32,166 bases of DNA. It comes from Candidatus Zixiibacteriota bacterium (lineage in GTDB: Bacteria; Zixibacteria; MSB-5A5; GN15; FEB-12). Below, in pieces: positions 17,704 to 27,209 of this stretch. The stretch spans positions 1-32,166 of the forward strand of contig JAGGTI010000079.1 of the NCBI GenBank assembly GCA_021163775.1, read 5' to 3'. Positions within the stretch are counted from its first letter, which is position 1, and each line of letters opens with the position of its first letter. The position numbers were made by a program, and so were the translations under genes. The notes under the pieces are model-generated. The model was not told the origin of the DNA and did no database searches. It was given only the letters and a program-made list of their open reading frames with translations.

Positions 17704-20382
17704 CTACCAGCCGAGAATTTGCTCCAGATTACTATTGATGCGCTCAATACGTTCTTCGTAATCAAGCTTCTTGAGCTTTTCGCGTTCAATAACATCGGCC
17801 GGTGCGTTAGCCAGGAAGTCGGCGTTGGCTAGTTTCTTCGAGACCTTAATGAGCTGATTCTTCAGGTTATCAAGATCTTTTTTTAGCCGTGTTTTTTCGG
17901 CATCAATGTCAATTAATCCTTCCAGAGGTATGAATATCTCAGCACCTGAAATAACCGCAGAGGCGGCTACTGGTGGCTTACGGACATCAGTACCGCAATG
18001 GAGATTCTCGACACGGGCCAGCGATCGGAAATAGTCGATATGGTCTTCAAGTAAACGACCGAACGAGGCTTCATTCACGCGTACGTAGAGATCCGATTTC
18101 CTTCCCGGGGGCACGTTCAATTCCGCTCTTGTAGATCGAACAGCCGTTACGACTTCCTGAATTTGCTTCAGGCTATTTTCCAGTTGGTCGTCAACATAGG
18201 TTCCGGATGCCGTAGGCCACGGGCCGAGCATGAGAGTCGCTGACCGCCCATCATCGTCACCGGTGGCAACCAATTGCTGGTATATTTCTTCGGTCACAAA
18301 TGGCATCAGCGGGTGCAGGAGTCTCAGGATCTGGTTGAGAACATAGGTGGCAACATCGAGTGAGGTTTCCCGGATCGGTTCTCCCGCCTTGTCAGGTTTG
18401 ATTAGTTCGACGTACCATGAGCAGTAGTCATCCCAGACAAACTTGTGGAGAGTCTTGGCCGCACTCGACAGCCGGTATTCATCGAATGACCGTTTCACGG
18501 CGGCGATAGTTTTCTCCAGACGAGATAGAATCCAGCGGTCGAAGATGACCAGGTTTTTGTCATCAATCCGGTCCATTACGGCCGGTCGGCCATCAAGGCG
18601 CATCATAACGAAGCGCGAGACTTGGTATAATTTGTTGACGAAATTTCGTCCGCCCTCAAAGGCGTTGCGGCTTATCCAGGGATCCTGTCCATCGGGAGTG
18701 GCCAAAACCATTGATATGCGCAGGGCATCGGTTCCGTACTTGTCAATTATCTCCAGTGGGTCAATGCCATTGCCGAGTGACTTTGACATTTTAACCCCAT
18801 TGGCGTCACGGACAATGCCGTGAATGTAGACATCGGAAAACGGCAGTTGGCCCATGAACTCGATACCAGCCATAACCATCCGGGCGACCCAGAGAAAGAT
18901 GATATCCGGGCCGGTAGTTAGAACTTTGGTCGGGTAGAATTTCTTGAGTTCGTCAGTCTGTTCGGGCCAACCGAATGTTGAAAACGGCCAGAGCCACGAT
19001 GAGAACCAGGTGTCGAGAACATCTTCATCCTGAATCAGTGTCTTAGGGTCATACCCCTTGCACTGCTCTGCGGTGGGTCGGTCGACCGAGACAAAAACAG
19101 TCCCATCCTCGGCGTACCAGACTGGAATCCGGTGACCCCACCACAACTGTCGTGAGATACACCAGTCACGGATATTTTCCATCCAGTGCAAGTATGTTTT
19201 GGACCAGTAGTCCGGATGAAACCGCAATTGGCCAGTCTTTAGGGCTTCCACTGCCGGCCCGGCCAGCTCCTTCATTTTCACGAACCATTGCAAGGATAAG
19301 TAAGGTTCGACAACCACATGACAGCGGTAGCAGGTTCCAACTGACAGTTCATAATCATCGATCTTTTCCAGATGGCCTTTGGCCTCTAAGTCATCGACCA
19401 GTTGCTTGCGGCACTCGTATCGGTCTAACCCTTTGTACTTGCCTGCATTTTCATTTAGGGTACCGTCAGTATTGAGAATGTTTATTTCGGGCAGATCGTG
19501 ACGCTTACCGATGTCAAAATCGTTTGGATCGTGAGCTGGTGTGACTTTAACGATACCGGTTCCGAATTCCGGATCAACATAGCTATCGCTTACAATTGGA
19601 ATCTCGCGCTCAAGGATCGGAAGAATAACAGTTTTGCCCACCAGTTTCTTGTATCGGCTGTCTTTGGGTGAGACGGCCAGTGCCGTATCGCCTAACATTG
19701 TCTCAGGACGGGTGGTCGCCACTGTCAGGAATTCGTCAGAACCTTTGACCTTGTACTTGATGTACCAAAGGTGGCCATCGAAATTCTTGTGTTCGACCTC
19801 GTCATCAGAGAGCGAGGTGCGACAGGAAGGACACCAGTTTACAATCCGATTGCCTCGGTAGATAAGTCCTTTCTTGTACAGGTGTGTGAACACTTCCGCG
19901 ACCGCCTGTGAAAGGCCTTCATCCAGCGTAAAACGGGTACGGTCCCAGTCGCAACTACATCCGATCCGTCGCAACTGGCCCAGTATTATATCTTTGTTGC
20001 GGTAGGCCCACTCCCTGGTCCGTTCAATAAACTTTTCTCTGCCTATTTCGCGGCGGGTGGTGCCTTCTTTGGTAAGTTGTTTCTCGACAATTACTTGGGT
20101 TGCGATACCAGCATGGTCTGAACCCGGTAGCCATTCTGCTTCATACCCTTCCATCCGGTGTTTACGCATTAGAATGTCCTGAATAGTGTTGTTCAGGGCA
20201 TGTCCGAGATGTAAGACATCGGTCACGTTGGGTGGTGGTATGACAATAGAATATGGTTTTTTGTCTGAGTTGGCAGAACCGTGGAAATAGCCAGCATCCA
20301 GCCATTGTTGGTATATTCGGCTCTCTACTTCGGCCGGGGCGTAGGCTGATGATTTCTTCGGTTTTAGTTTCATTTCGCTCAT
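17704..20382 (-). CDS. valS: Valyl-tRNA synthetase
   Basis: 'PPPNVTDVLHLGHALNNTIQD', 'GSDHAGIATQVIVEKQL', 'KMSKSLGNGIDPLEII'; C-terminal coiled coil. Start trimmed to MSEMKLKPKK. Confidence 0.96.
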   Translation of the reverse strand: MSEMKLKPKKSSAYAPAEVESRIYQQWLDAGYFHGSANSDKKPYSIVIPPPNVTDVLHLGHALNNTIQDILMRKHRMEGYEAEWLPGSDHAGIATQVIVEKQLTKEGTTRREIGREKFIERTREWAYRNKDIILGQLRRIGCSCDWDRTRFTLDEGLSQAVAEVFTHLYKKGLIYRGNRIVNWCPSCRTSLSDDEVEHKNFDGHLWYIKYKVKGSDEFLTVATTRPETMLGDTALAVSPKDSRYKKLVGKTVILPILEREIPIVSDSYVDPEFGTGIVKVTPAHDPNDFDIGKRHDLPEINILNTDGTLNENAGKYKGLDRYECRKQLVDDLEAKGHLEKIDDYELSVGTCYRCHVVVEPYLSLQWFVKMKELAGPAVEALKTGQLRFHPDYWSKTYLHWMENIRDWCISRQLWWGHRIPVWYAEDGTVFVSVDRPTAEQCKGYDPKTLIQDEDVLDTWFSSWLWPFSTFGWPEQTDELKKFYPTKVLTTGPDIIFLWVARMVMAGIEFMGQLPFSDVYIHGIVRDANGVKMSKSLGNGIDPLEIIDKYGTDALRISMVLATPDGQDPWISRNAFEGGRNFVNKLYQVSRFVMMRLDGRPAVMDRIDDKNLVIFDRWILSRLEKTIAAVKRSFDEYRLSSAAKTLHKFVWDDYCSWYVELIKPDKAGEPIRETSLDVATYVLNQILRLLHPLMPFVTEEIYQQLVATGDDDGRSATLMLGPWPTASGTYVDDQLENSLKQIQEVVTAVRSTRAELNVPPGRKSDLYVRVNEASFGRLLEDHIDYFRSLARVENLHCGTDVRKPPVAASAVISGAEIFIPLEGLIDIDAEKTRLKKDLDNLKNQLIKVSKKLANADFLANAPADVIEREKLKKLDYEERIERINSNLEQILGW

Positions 20383-20522
20383 GTCTGGATGGCCTGCTTT
20401 CTGATGGCAAATCCTACGATTAAAGCTTTCAATTTTATGGCTGAAAGGCCTCTTTGTCAAGAGCAGAAACCTCGGCAACCGAATGGTGGTCAAACCATTA
20501 GTAAAGGATATTATCGGCACCT

Positions 20523-21338
20523 ATGTCTGATTTGAAAGCGCAAGTATTGGATCCGAGTCTAACGCCGTTTGAGCAATTATGCCGTCTGATGGCCGTTTTG
20601 AGGTCACCTGAAGGCTGTCAGTGGGATCGTGCCCAGACGCACCGATCTTTATTGCCCTATCTAATCGAGGAGGCGTATGAAGTATTGGAAGCCGTCGAAG
20701 CCGAGGATTACCCCGGCCTTAAAGAGGAATTGGGTGATTTGCTGTGTCAAATTGTTTTTCATACCCAGTTGGCCCAGGAGCGGGGAGAGTTCGATATCAA
20801 TGACTCGGTGCGTTCTATCATCGACAAGTTGATTCGACGCCACCCTCATGTTTTTAAGAATCGTGCGGAGCTTGACCCCGACCAGGTACGTGATCAGTGG
20901 GAGAAGATCAAAACTGAATTGGAAGAAAAGAAATCGGTTCTATCGGGATTGCCGCGGTCGATGCCGGCTTTGACGATGGCGTACCGGATTGGTGAGAAAG
21001 CCGCTGGGGTTGGTTTCGACTGGGGAAAAAGCTCCGATGCGTTCGATAAGGTAATTGAGGAACTGGATGAGGTGCGCGAGGTGCTTGTCTCCAGTGACGA
21101 AAATCGCAAGGCTCGGCTTGGGGATGAAATTGGCGATCTGCTGTTTGCGGTCGCTTCGGTGGCTCGCCTGGAAGGAGTCGACCCTGAAGCCGCTTTACGT
21201 CGGGCGTTGGCTAAATTCCGGCAACGTTTTGAGCGGATGGAGGCCAAATTGACTTCTGACGGCCGCCGGTTTGATGATTACACGCTTGATGAGATGGAAG
21301 CTGTGTGGCAACGCATAAAGAGGCAACCGGAAAATTAG
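20523..21338 (+). CDS. mazG: Nucleoside triphosphate pyrophosphohydrolase MazG
   Basis: 'LRSPEGCQWDRAQTHRSLLPYLIEEAYEVLEAVEAEDYPGLKEELGDLLCQIVFHTQLA', second EExxE...D repeat 'EELDEVREVL...RLGDEIGDLLFAVASVARL'. Confidence 0.95.
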   Translation: MSDLKAQVLDPSLTPFEQLCRLMAVLRSPEGCQWDRAQTHRSLLPYLIEEAYEVLEAVEAEDYPGLKEELGDLLCQIVFHTQLAQERGEFDINDSVRSIIDKLIRRHPHVFKNRAELDPDQVRDQWEKIKTELEEKKSVLSGLPRSMPALTMAYRIGEKAAGVGFDWGKSSDAFDKVIEELDEVREVLVSSDENRKARLGDEIGDLLFAVASVARLEGVDPEAALRRALAKFRQRFERMEAKLTSDGRRFDDYTLDEMEAVWQRIKRQPEN

Positions 21339-21420
21339 TCTTGTAGGTCACGGTTGCTTGCAACCTGACAATTGTCAATGTCGGAACCGCCCTTCGATGG
21401 GCTCAGGGTGACCACATTTT

Positions 21421-21448
21421 GTGGGCGGCAGACGTCCCGTCTGCCCCA
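21421..21448 (+). repeat. REP-like copy 6, within a longer repeat 21414-21481
   Basis: GTGGGCGGCAGACGTCCCGTCTGCCCCA; followed by GGGACTCGTGACACACGGGGACGTACACCACA, the reverse complement of the leaders of copies 7 and 8. Confidence 0.8.
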
Positions 21449-21772
21449 GGGACTCGTGACACACGGGGACGTACACCACACTATTATGGGGATATATTCT
21501 CGTTTTTTTTCTTGCGTTCGATTGGCACAATTGAGACATTGTGCGCGTTCAAACATTTTAGGATTAGTAACAAGTAGGTTAGATATAGATTCATGGATGA
21601 AATGCAATTTGCCAACAGTCATTGTGTGAACGGATTATATGCCGCCACCGGGAGGATGTCTATAGTATAAATGTCTTGACGGTCTTAGGCCGAATAACCG
21701 CGATGCTTATGAAATTGTCTCGCGGTACGATATGGTATTAGAACTGAAGATATACACCTTGATAAGGAAAAT

Positions 21773-22990
21773 GTGATGAAAAAAATTCTAATTCTTGCAG
21801 TTGGCTTGATGATGCTGATGAGCCTCAGCTCGTTTGCGTCCGAGACCCGTACAATGGTTATGGGTGAAAACAACATGATTATGGTTGATGATTACAACAT
21901 GTTCATGTTCCCCGGTCGGGTTAATAACTACCCTAACTTAGTACTGGGCGAGTTTGATTACGACAGTGACGAACTTTACGACTTTGGGGTAACCTGGCAG
22001 TTCAATGATGACAACCCCTGGGTCCTGGGTACATTTGTTTCAACCGAACCCGAGTTCGGTCCCGAAAATTTCTGGGGTTCCGACATTGCTAATTTCGTCG
22101 TAGACATTGAAGACGAGCCGCGCCGCTTTCAGATGCTGTATGGCCGTCAATTGGCCGGTTACAACTTTGGCTTTGGCCTTGAGGCTGTTCGTTTCGGATA
22201 CGAATATGAGGATACTTCCTGGACTGAGGAAGTATCCTTCAGCCAGTACACTTTCACACTTGGTCTTACTGAAGCTACTTCCGGCCAGTGGGATGTAGCC
22301 CTACAATTCATGACCGGTTCCTGGACCAACGAAGAAGATGGTGAAAAGATCTCTGAGCCGAGCGGTTTCAGTGATATTGGTCTGGCTGGTCGCTATTTCA
22401 TGGTCAGAAATCCGAAAGTGACTATGGTTCCGCACTTAAGTGTTATGATATCTAAACGCGGATTCGAGCACTACCAGGGAACACCTGCCGATAACACCGA
22501 TGACCGTATTCGGGAATGGACCAGTACAGATTTTGAACTGGGTATGGGTTTCAATTACACTCCGGCTCCGAAGGTGTTAGCCGTTTTCGATATTGGCTTA
22601 CAGTATTCGAAGGTAAAAGAAGAGCGGAGTGGTGGTTACTACACCGCTGATCAGCAAGGTGAATACACTGATTCCTGGACGTCCATACCGTATTTTAAGA
22701 TCGGTTTTGAGGGTGAAGTACTCAGTTGGATGGATATCCGCGCTGGTGGAACGACTCATCTCTGGTCAAGTAAGTACAAGTATGAGGATAAGGTCGGCGA
22801 AACGAGCGAGGAAACCTATAACGAAGGCGATACCGATACCTATTTCGGTTTCGGTTTCCATTGGGGTAACTTGTACATAGATACCTACACCGATCCTGAA
22901 ATCGTTCTGGATGGCTTCAATTTCATCTCCGGTAGCGAAGATGTCGAAGACCTGAACTGGAAGGTTTCGATGACTTACGAAATGTTCTAA
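21773..22990 (+). CDS. Outer-membrane beta-barrel protein, hypothetical
   Basis: Signal peptide 'MKKILILAVGLMMLMSLSSFASE'; alternating aromatic/polar strands; ends 'WKVSMTYEMF' with terminal Phe. Confidence 0.7.
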   Translation: MMKKILILAVGLMMLMSLSSFASETRTMVMGENNMIMVDDYNMFMFPGRVNNYPNLVLGEFDYDSDELYDFGVTWQFNDDNPWVLGTFVSTEPEFGPENFWGSDIANFVVDIEDEPRRFQMLYGRQLAGYNFGFGLEAVRFGYEYEDTSWTEEVSFSQYTFTLGLTEATSGQWDVALQFMTGSWTNEEDGEKISEPSGFSDIGLAGRYFMVRNPKVTMVPHLSVMISKRGFEHYQGTPADNTDDRIREWTSTDFELGMGFNYTPAPKVLAVFDIGLQYSKVKEERSGGYYTADQQGEYTDSWTSIPYFKIGFEGEVLSWMDIRAGGTTHLWSSKYKYEDKVGETSEETYNEGDTDTYFGFGFHWGNLYIDTYTDPEIVLDGFNFISGSEDVEDLNWKVSMTYEMF

Positions 22991-23009
22991 GTCATTTCGA
23001 TTATGAATC

Positions 23010-23046
23010 AAAAAAGCCCGGCTCAAATCTGAGTCGGGTTTTTTCT
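23010..23046 (+). terminator. Rho-independent terminator
   Basis: AAAAAAGCCCGGCTCA-aatc-TGAGTCGGGTTTTTTC. Confidence 0.8.
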
Positions 23047-23049
23047 ATG

Positions 23050-23122
23050 TTGTGCGTGGTGTATGCCTCCGTGCGCCACGAGGTTTTGGGGCAGACGAGG
23101 GCGTCTGCCGCCCACAAAATCT
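23050..23122 (-). repeat. Long composite repeat containing REP-like copy 7 (core 23087-23115)
   Basis: TTGTGCGTGGTGTATGCCTCCGTGCGCCACGAGGTTTTGGGGCAGACGAGGGCGTCTGCCGCCCACAAAATCT, near-identical to 27026-27099. Confidence 0.85.
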
Positions 23123-23144
23123 TCTCAACCGAGGAAATTCTGCA

Positions 23145-23813
23145 TCAGGTGATAGCTGAGTTGTTGCATCCGGTCGGCTTTTCGCGGTAGACGATTACGA
23201 GACCTTCTTTGGTTAGGCCTTCTTCCGCCAGTTCCTCGGGGTAGGCGTCGCACCAGACGGGGACTTCATCAATTGTCGGTTCGATATGAAACTGCACCGC
23301 CACCGCATTGTTCTTACGAAAGGCTTGATTGGTACAGGTTTCGCTGGTAGCCAATAATGTTGCGCCGTGCGGAATCATAAACGTATCAGAATGCCAGTGG
23401 AAAACATCAAGTTCGGTTCCGAGACCGGTGAACAGCTTGTCCTCTCGGCCGGCGTCGGTGAGCTGGACCCGATACAAGCCAAGCTCTCGAACATCGTTGC
23501 GAATTACGTCGGCGCCGAGTACCCGCGCTACCAACTGGCCGCCGAAACAAATACCGAGAAGTGGGATATCCTTGCGTACGGCGGCGGAAACCAGGGCAAA
23601 CAGCCTGACCAGGTTATCGTGTTCTCGGTAGTTCAGGGCGGAGATCGGCGTGCCGAGGATAATCAGGGCTTCAATATCATCTGCTATTGGTAATGATTCG
23701 TTGGCGTAATTCTTAACCACATTGTAAGGTAATTGGTTGTCTTCGAGAAAAGTTGCCAGGTAACCGGGTGATTCGGCCTCCCAGTTCTGAACAATGCAGA
23801 TCGGTTTGGTCAT
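23145..23813 (-). CDS. Class I glutamine amidotransferase domain protein (GuaA-GATase-like)
   Basis: Nucleophile elbow 'PLLGICFGGQLVARVLGA', His/Glu 'VAVQFHIEPT'; ATGA overlap with speE. Confidence 0.8.
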   Translation of the reverse strand: MTKPICIVQNWEAESPGYLATFLEDNQLPYNVVKNYANESLPIADDIEALIILGTPISALNYREHDNLVRLFALVSAAVRKDIPLLGICFGGQLVARVLGADVIRNDVRELGLYRVQLTDAGREDKLFTGLGTELDVFHWHSDTFMIPHGATLLATSETCTNQAFRKNNAVAVQFHIEPTIDEVPVWCDAYPEELAEEGLTKEGLVIVYREKPTGCNNSAIT

Positions 23814-24709
23814 TCAGGTACGAGTTCCTTAACGAATCGGGGTAAAGCGAATGATGCGTGATGTGTTTCTGAGTTGTAGTAGCGTGTCTCCAGTTTTAGA
23901 TTATCGTAACGAATCGAGTCAAAGTCTTTGATTGGATCAATCCCTTTACTACAAAAAGCAAACGACCAATAGCCTGAGGGGTAGATAGGCATGAAACAGG
24001 TGTACATGCGAACCACAGGGAATATCTCGCGCAGGTTGCGGTACATCGCGACAACGGTCTCTTTATTGTAGTAAGGCGATTCCGACTGTGTTACCATGAT
24101 ACCGTTGTCGGTCAGGGTGTTATACACCTGTTGATGGAATTCCTTCTGAAAGAGATCGGCCGCCGGGCCGATTGGGTCGGACAGATCAAGAAGGATCAGG
24201 TCGAACTTGTCGGTGATGTCCTCAATGAATTTCTTGCCATCGGCGATCAGCAGGTTGGCGCGAGGGTCATCAAGACCAGCTGTCAGACGGGGGAGATGTT
24301 TCTTTGATGTCTCTACTACCAAGCGGTCAATCTCGCACATCGTACAGCGCTCGACTTCGGGATGTTTCAGCACTTCGGTGAGCGCGCCGCAGTCGCCGCC
24401 GCCGATGATCAGCACCTGTTTGGGATCGGGATGGCAGAAGAGCGGCACGTGGGCGATCATCTCGTTGTAGGCGTTGTTGTCGTTGTCGCAGACCATGAGC
24501 GAGCCGTAGAGCACCAGTAGCTTTCCGAAATCATCGTTCTCGACGACATCAATCCGTTGGAATTCGGATTCGAGCGACTCCACCACCCGGTTGATCTTTA
24601 GTGTGAGCCCGGAAGTGCCGTTGTGCAGTTCGGAATACCAGACATTCCAGAGGTCAGCCATGCCTTCTTCTTTAATATATTTATCGCTGATAGACGGTTT
24701 CTTGTTCAT
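23810..24709 (-). CDS. speE: Spermidine synthase
   Basis: 'VLIIGGGDCGALTEVLKHPEVERCTMCEIDRLVVETSKKHLP', 'DLILLDLSDPIGPAADLFQKEFHQQV'. Confidence 0.92.
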   Translation of the reverse strand: MNKKPSISDKYIKEEGMADLWNVWYSELHNGTSGLTLKINRVVESLESEFQRIDVVENDDFGKLLVLYGSLMVCDNDNNAYNEMIAHVPLFCHPDPKQVLIIGGGDCGALTEVLKHPEVERCTMCEIDRLVVETSKKHLPRLTAGLDDPRANLLIADGKKFIEDITDKFDLILLDLSDPIGPAADLFQKEFHQQVYNTLTDNGIMVTQSESPYYNKETVVAMYRNLREIFPVVRMYTCFMPIYPSGYWSFAFCSKGIDPIKDFDSIRYDNLKLETRYYNSETHHASFALPRFVKELVPE

Positions 24710-24718
24710 AGGGCGACC

Positions 24719-25888
24719 TTAGTCAATAATCATATAGTCTGGACGTTTCAACGAATTGAATTCGGATCCGGATACCGTACAGTATGCGCCGGTGAGTGGA
24801 AAGACGACTTTGTCACCGATCGAATGTTCCGGGATCATCAAGCCATCGTACATGACATCAAACGAATCACAGGTTGGTCCGGCCAGTACCGAGAGTTTGC
24901 CTTGGCCGGTGCGGTCAGTAATGACCGGATACTGGCACTGATCGTAGACGATACCGCTGAAAGTCGAATACAGGCCATCGTCCAGATAATACCAGACTTT
25001 GCCATCGCGCACCGCTTTGCCGATCACTGAGCAGACCAGTGTGACCGGACTGGCCGCGATAAACCTTCCCGGCTCACAGATGATTTCTATCTCCGGTCTT
25101 ATATGATTGTCAAGTGCTTTTGCGATCGGCTCGCAGAACTTATCAATCGGCATGATTGGATCGATATACTCAACCGGGAACCCACCACCAATGTCCAGCA
25201 ACCTGATATTAAACCCTGAGCCTTCAAGTTTGGTGATAAGTTTACTGGCGGTTTTAATGGCCCGGACGTAGTTCTCTGAGAAAATACACTGAGAACCAAT
25301 ATGGAAACAAAGCCCGTATACTTCGTGTCCGGTTTGCTTGATCGCTTCAGCCAGAACTGAAACCTGGTCAGTGGTGCATCCGAACTTGTATTGGAGATCA
25401 ACCACCGCTTTGGTATTGGTGTTGATCCGGTAGCGAATCATAATCTTCAGTGAGATGTCCTGGTACCTGGCCAGTTTGTTAATCTCGTCGATATTGTCGA
25501 CCACAAAGACTCGTATTCCAGCCGCTACGGCCTGATCAAACTCGCGCTCTGATTTGATCGGATGGCTGTGTATTGTCGAGTTGATATCGGCTCCAGCCCG
25601 AACGGTCGCATCAATCTCCTGCGCCGAGCAGACCTCGAACCGACAACCTTCGCTGTGTAATTCATCGAGGAAAGTTGGGTGATTGTTAGCCTTCACAGCA
25701 TAGTGTATGGTTGCCCGTGGAAGTGCCTGACTGAGAGTGCGGTAGTTACGCCGGATTTCCGAACGGGACAATAGCAGTAACGGGGATTCTGCCTGTTTGC
25801 GCTCGAACAGGTCATGAATCAGGTTAGCGTCAACACCGCGAAGCATTGCCGACTGTCTGACCTGCGAGAAAGCCAAAGAAATGGTCAT
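24719..25888 (-). CDS. Fold-III PLP decarboxylase (ornithine/diamine decarboxylase type)
   Basis: 'HYAVKANNHPTFLDEL' PLP lysine, 'LDIGGGFPVEY', 'CEPGRFIAASPVTL', 'GPTCDSFDVM'. Start trimmed to MTISLAFSQ. Confidence 0.88.
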   Translation of the reverse strand: MTISLAFSQVRQSAMLRGVDANLIHDLFERKQAESPLLLLSRSEIRRNYRTLSQALPRATIHYAVKANNHPTFLDELHSEGCRFEVCSAQEIDATVRAGADINSTIHSHPIKSEREFDQAVAAGIRVFVVDNIDEINKLARYQDISLKIMIRYRINTNTKAVVDLQYKFGCTTDQVSVLAEAIKQTGHEVYGLCFHIGSQCIFSENYVRAIKTASKLITKLEGSGFNIRLLDIGGGFPVEYIDPIMPIDKFCEPIAKALDNHIRPEIEIICEPGRFIAASPVTLVCSVIGKAVRDGKVWYYLDDGLYSTFSGIVYDQCQYPVITDRTGQGKLSVLAGPTCDSFDVMYDGLMIPEHSIGDKVVFPLTGAYCTVSGSEFNSLKRPDYMIID

Positions 25889-25901
25889 AATAGCACCTTC
25901 T

Positions 25902-26324
25902 TCAGCTGATGGCAGATGCCGTTTTATCCGACTGATCCGAGCCGGTTGGTTTGTGGTCAAGGATTTCTTGTGAGATTGATGGTATCCCGCGCGGTATTTC
26001 GGTCACGGTCGCTTTGGTACTCCCCAGTGATTTCTTGAGATACTCGTTGGCCAGGTAGGGATCAACGGTTTGTCCACAGGTGAAGAAATCAACTGCGGCG
26101 TAATTATACTCTGGCCAGGTGTGTATTGACATGTGTGATTCGGCAATTACTACCACACCAGAGACACCCTGAGGCGCATAGCGATGAAAAACCGAATTGA
26201 CAATAGTAGCGCCGGATCGACGCACTGCTTCGAGCAAACTGTGTTTGATGTGTTCCAGGTTGTCTAGTTTGTCACCGTTACACTTTGTGTATTCGGCGAT
26301 CAGGTGGCGTCCAAGAATTTTCAT
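25902..26324 (-). CDS. speD: S-adenosylmethionine decarboxylase proenzyme
   Basis: 'VVVIAESHMSIHTWPEYNYAAVDFFTCG' with Glu-Ser pyruvoyl cleavage site. Confidence 0.95.
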   Translation of the reverse strand: MKILGRHLIAEYTKCNGDKLDNLEHIKHSLLEAVRRSGATIVNSVFHRYAPQGVSGVVVIAESHMSIHTWPEYNYAAVDFFTCGQTVDPYLANEYLKKSLGSTKATVTEIPRGIPSISQEILDHKPTGSDQSDKTASAIS

Positions 26325-26343
26325 GCCGATATCTCCAGAAATC

Positions 26344-26886
26344 TTACATCTGTGGGGGAGTTGTTATCCAAAGCAGTTTGGTTACACTGCTATTTGTGTT
26401 CTTTATTTGGCTGGGACGGTTGGCCTGAAAATAGAAACAATGGCCACTCGGTACCCGGTATTCTTTTTTACCCAAAACCAGCGTGACGGTGCCCTTGAGC
26501 ACGTAGCCGAATTGTTCTCCCGGATGTGGGGCGAACCGTTCCAGTTCTTCTCCGGGTATCAATTCGACCATAATTGGATCCATCTCGTTATTGGTCGAGC
26601 CGGGAACTAAGAGTTCGAATTTACTGGCACCCTTGCTGTCGACCGAAATCCTGTTCGCGGGAGAGAAAACGACATCGACTTCAATATAATCGCTGAAAAA
26701 ATCACGCATACTGACCCCGAGAGCGTCCAGAATATCAGCCAGAGAGTCAACCGAAATCGAACACTGGTCGTTCTCAAATTGAGAGATGAACCCCTTGGTC
26801 AAGTTGGCGCGATCAGCCAGTTCGGTCTGGGTCAGGTCCGAAGCCAATCTAAGTGTTTTGGTTTTCTGTCCGATCTTCAGTTCCAA
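26344..26886 (-). CDS. XRE-family HTH regulator with C-terminal cupin domain
   Basis: HTH 'IGQKTKTLRLASDLTQTELADRANLTKGFISQFENDQCSISVDSLADILDALGVSMRDFF', cupin 'HPGEQFGYVLKGTVTLVLGKKEYRVPSGHCFYFQANRPSQIKN'. Confidence 0.9.
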   Translation of the reverse strand: MELKIGQKTKTLRLASDLTQTELADRANLTKGFISQFENDQCSISVDSLADILDALGVSMRDFFSDYIEVDVVFSPANRISVDSKGASKFELLVPGSTNNEMDPIMVELIPGEELERFAPHPGEQFGYVLKGTVTLVLGKKEYRVPSGHCFYFQANRPSQIKNTNSSVTKLLWITTPPQM

Positions 26887-26910
26887 AGGTCAATCCTGCG
26901 TAAGCAAAGT

Positions 26911-26940
26911 TTAATAAACAATACATTTTTGTTTAGTTAA
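26911..26940. promoter_or_regulatory. Candidate operator for the XRE-cupin regulator
   Basis: TTAA-TAAACAA-tacattt-TTGTTTA-g-TTAA inverted repeat just upstream of the regulator start. Confidence 0.5.
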
Positions 26941-27025
26941 GGCTGACTATTATAACCGGAAACCGAATTTTGTCAAGCGCTTTTTCGTGCGCTGTCAAGG
27001 CAAAATAGAAATGTCCTATTTGGTT

Positions 27026-27099
27026 TTGTGCGTGGTGTACGCCCCCCGTGTGCCACGAGGTTCTGGAGCAGACGAGGGTGTCTGCCACCCACAAAATCT
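27026..27099 (-). repeat. Long composite repeat containing REP-like copy 8 (core 27064-27092)
   Basis: TTGTGCGTGGTGTACGCCCCCCGTGTGCCACGAGGTTCTGGAGCAGACGAGGGTGTCTGCCACCCACAAAATCT. Confidence 0.8.
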
Positions 27100-27130
27100 G
27101 CCGCCCACGAAAACACAACTGTGAATAGGG

Positions 27131-27159
27131 TTGACACTCAGCTCTCCGGGTAATATCTT
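27131..27159 (+). promoter_or_regulatory. Sigma-70-type promoter
   Basis: TTGACA-N17-TATCTT upstream of the 27210 ORF. Confidence 0.45.
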
Positions 27160-27209
27160 CAATCTATATATTAGACGATCTAAAGAATTCCAAAACAGGA
27201 GAGTAGCAT

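Noticed and set aside
17593-17832. Plus-strand ORF of 79 aa
   Set aside because: Starts inside the direct repeat and reads antisense through the valS 3' end; spurious.
20482-20499. AATGGT/ACCATT inverted repeat between valS and mazG
   Set aside because: Only 6-bp arms; too short to distinguish from chance without comparative data.
21388-21413. CGCCCTTCGATGGGCTCAGGGTGACC as a novel element
   Set aside because: Resembles a widespread intergenic repeat motif type; a single copy here cannot support a separate family.
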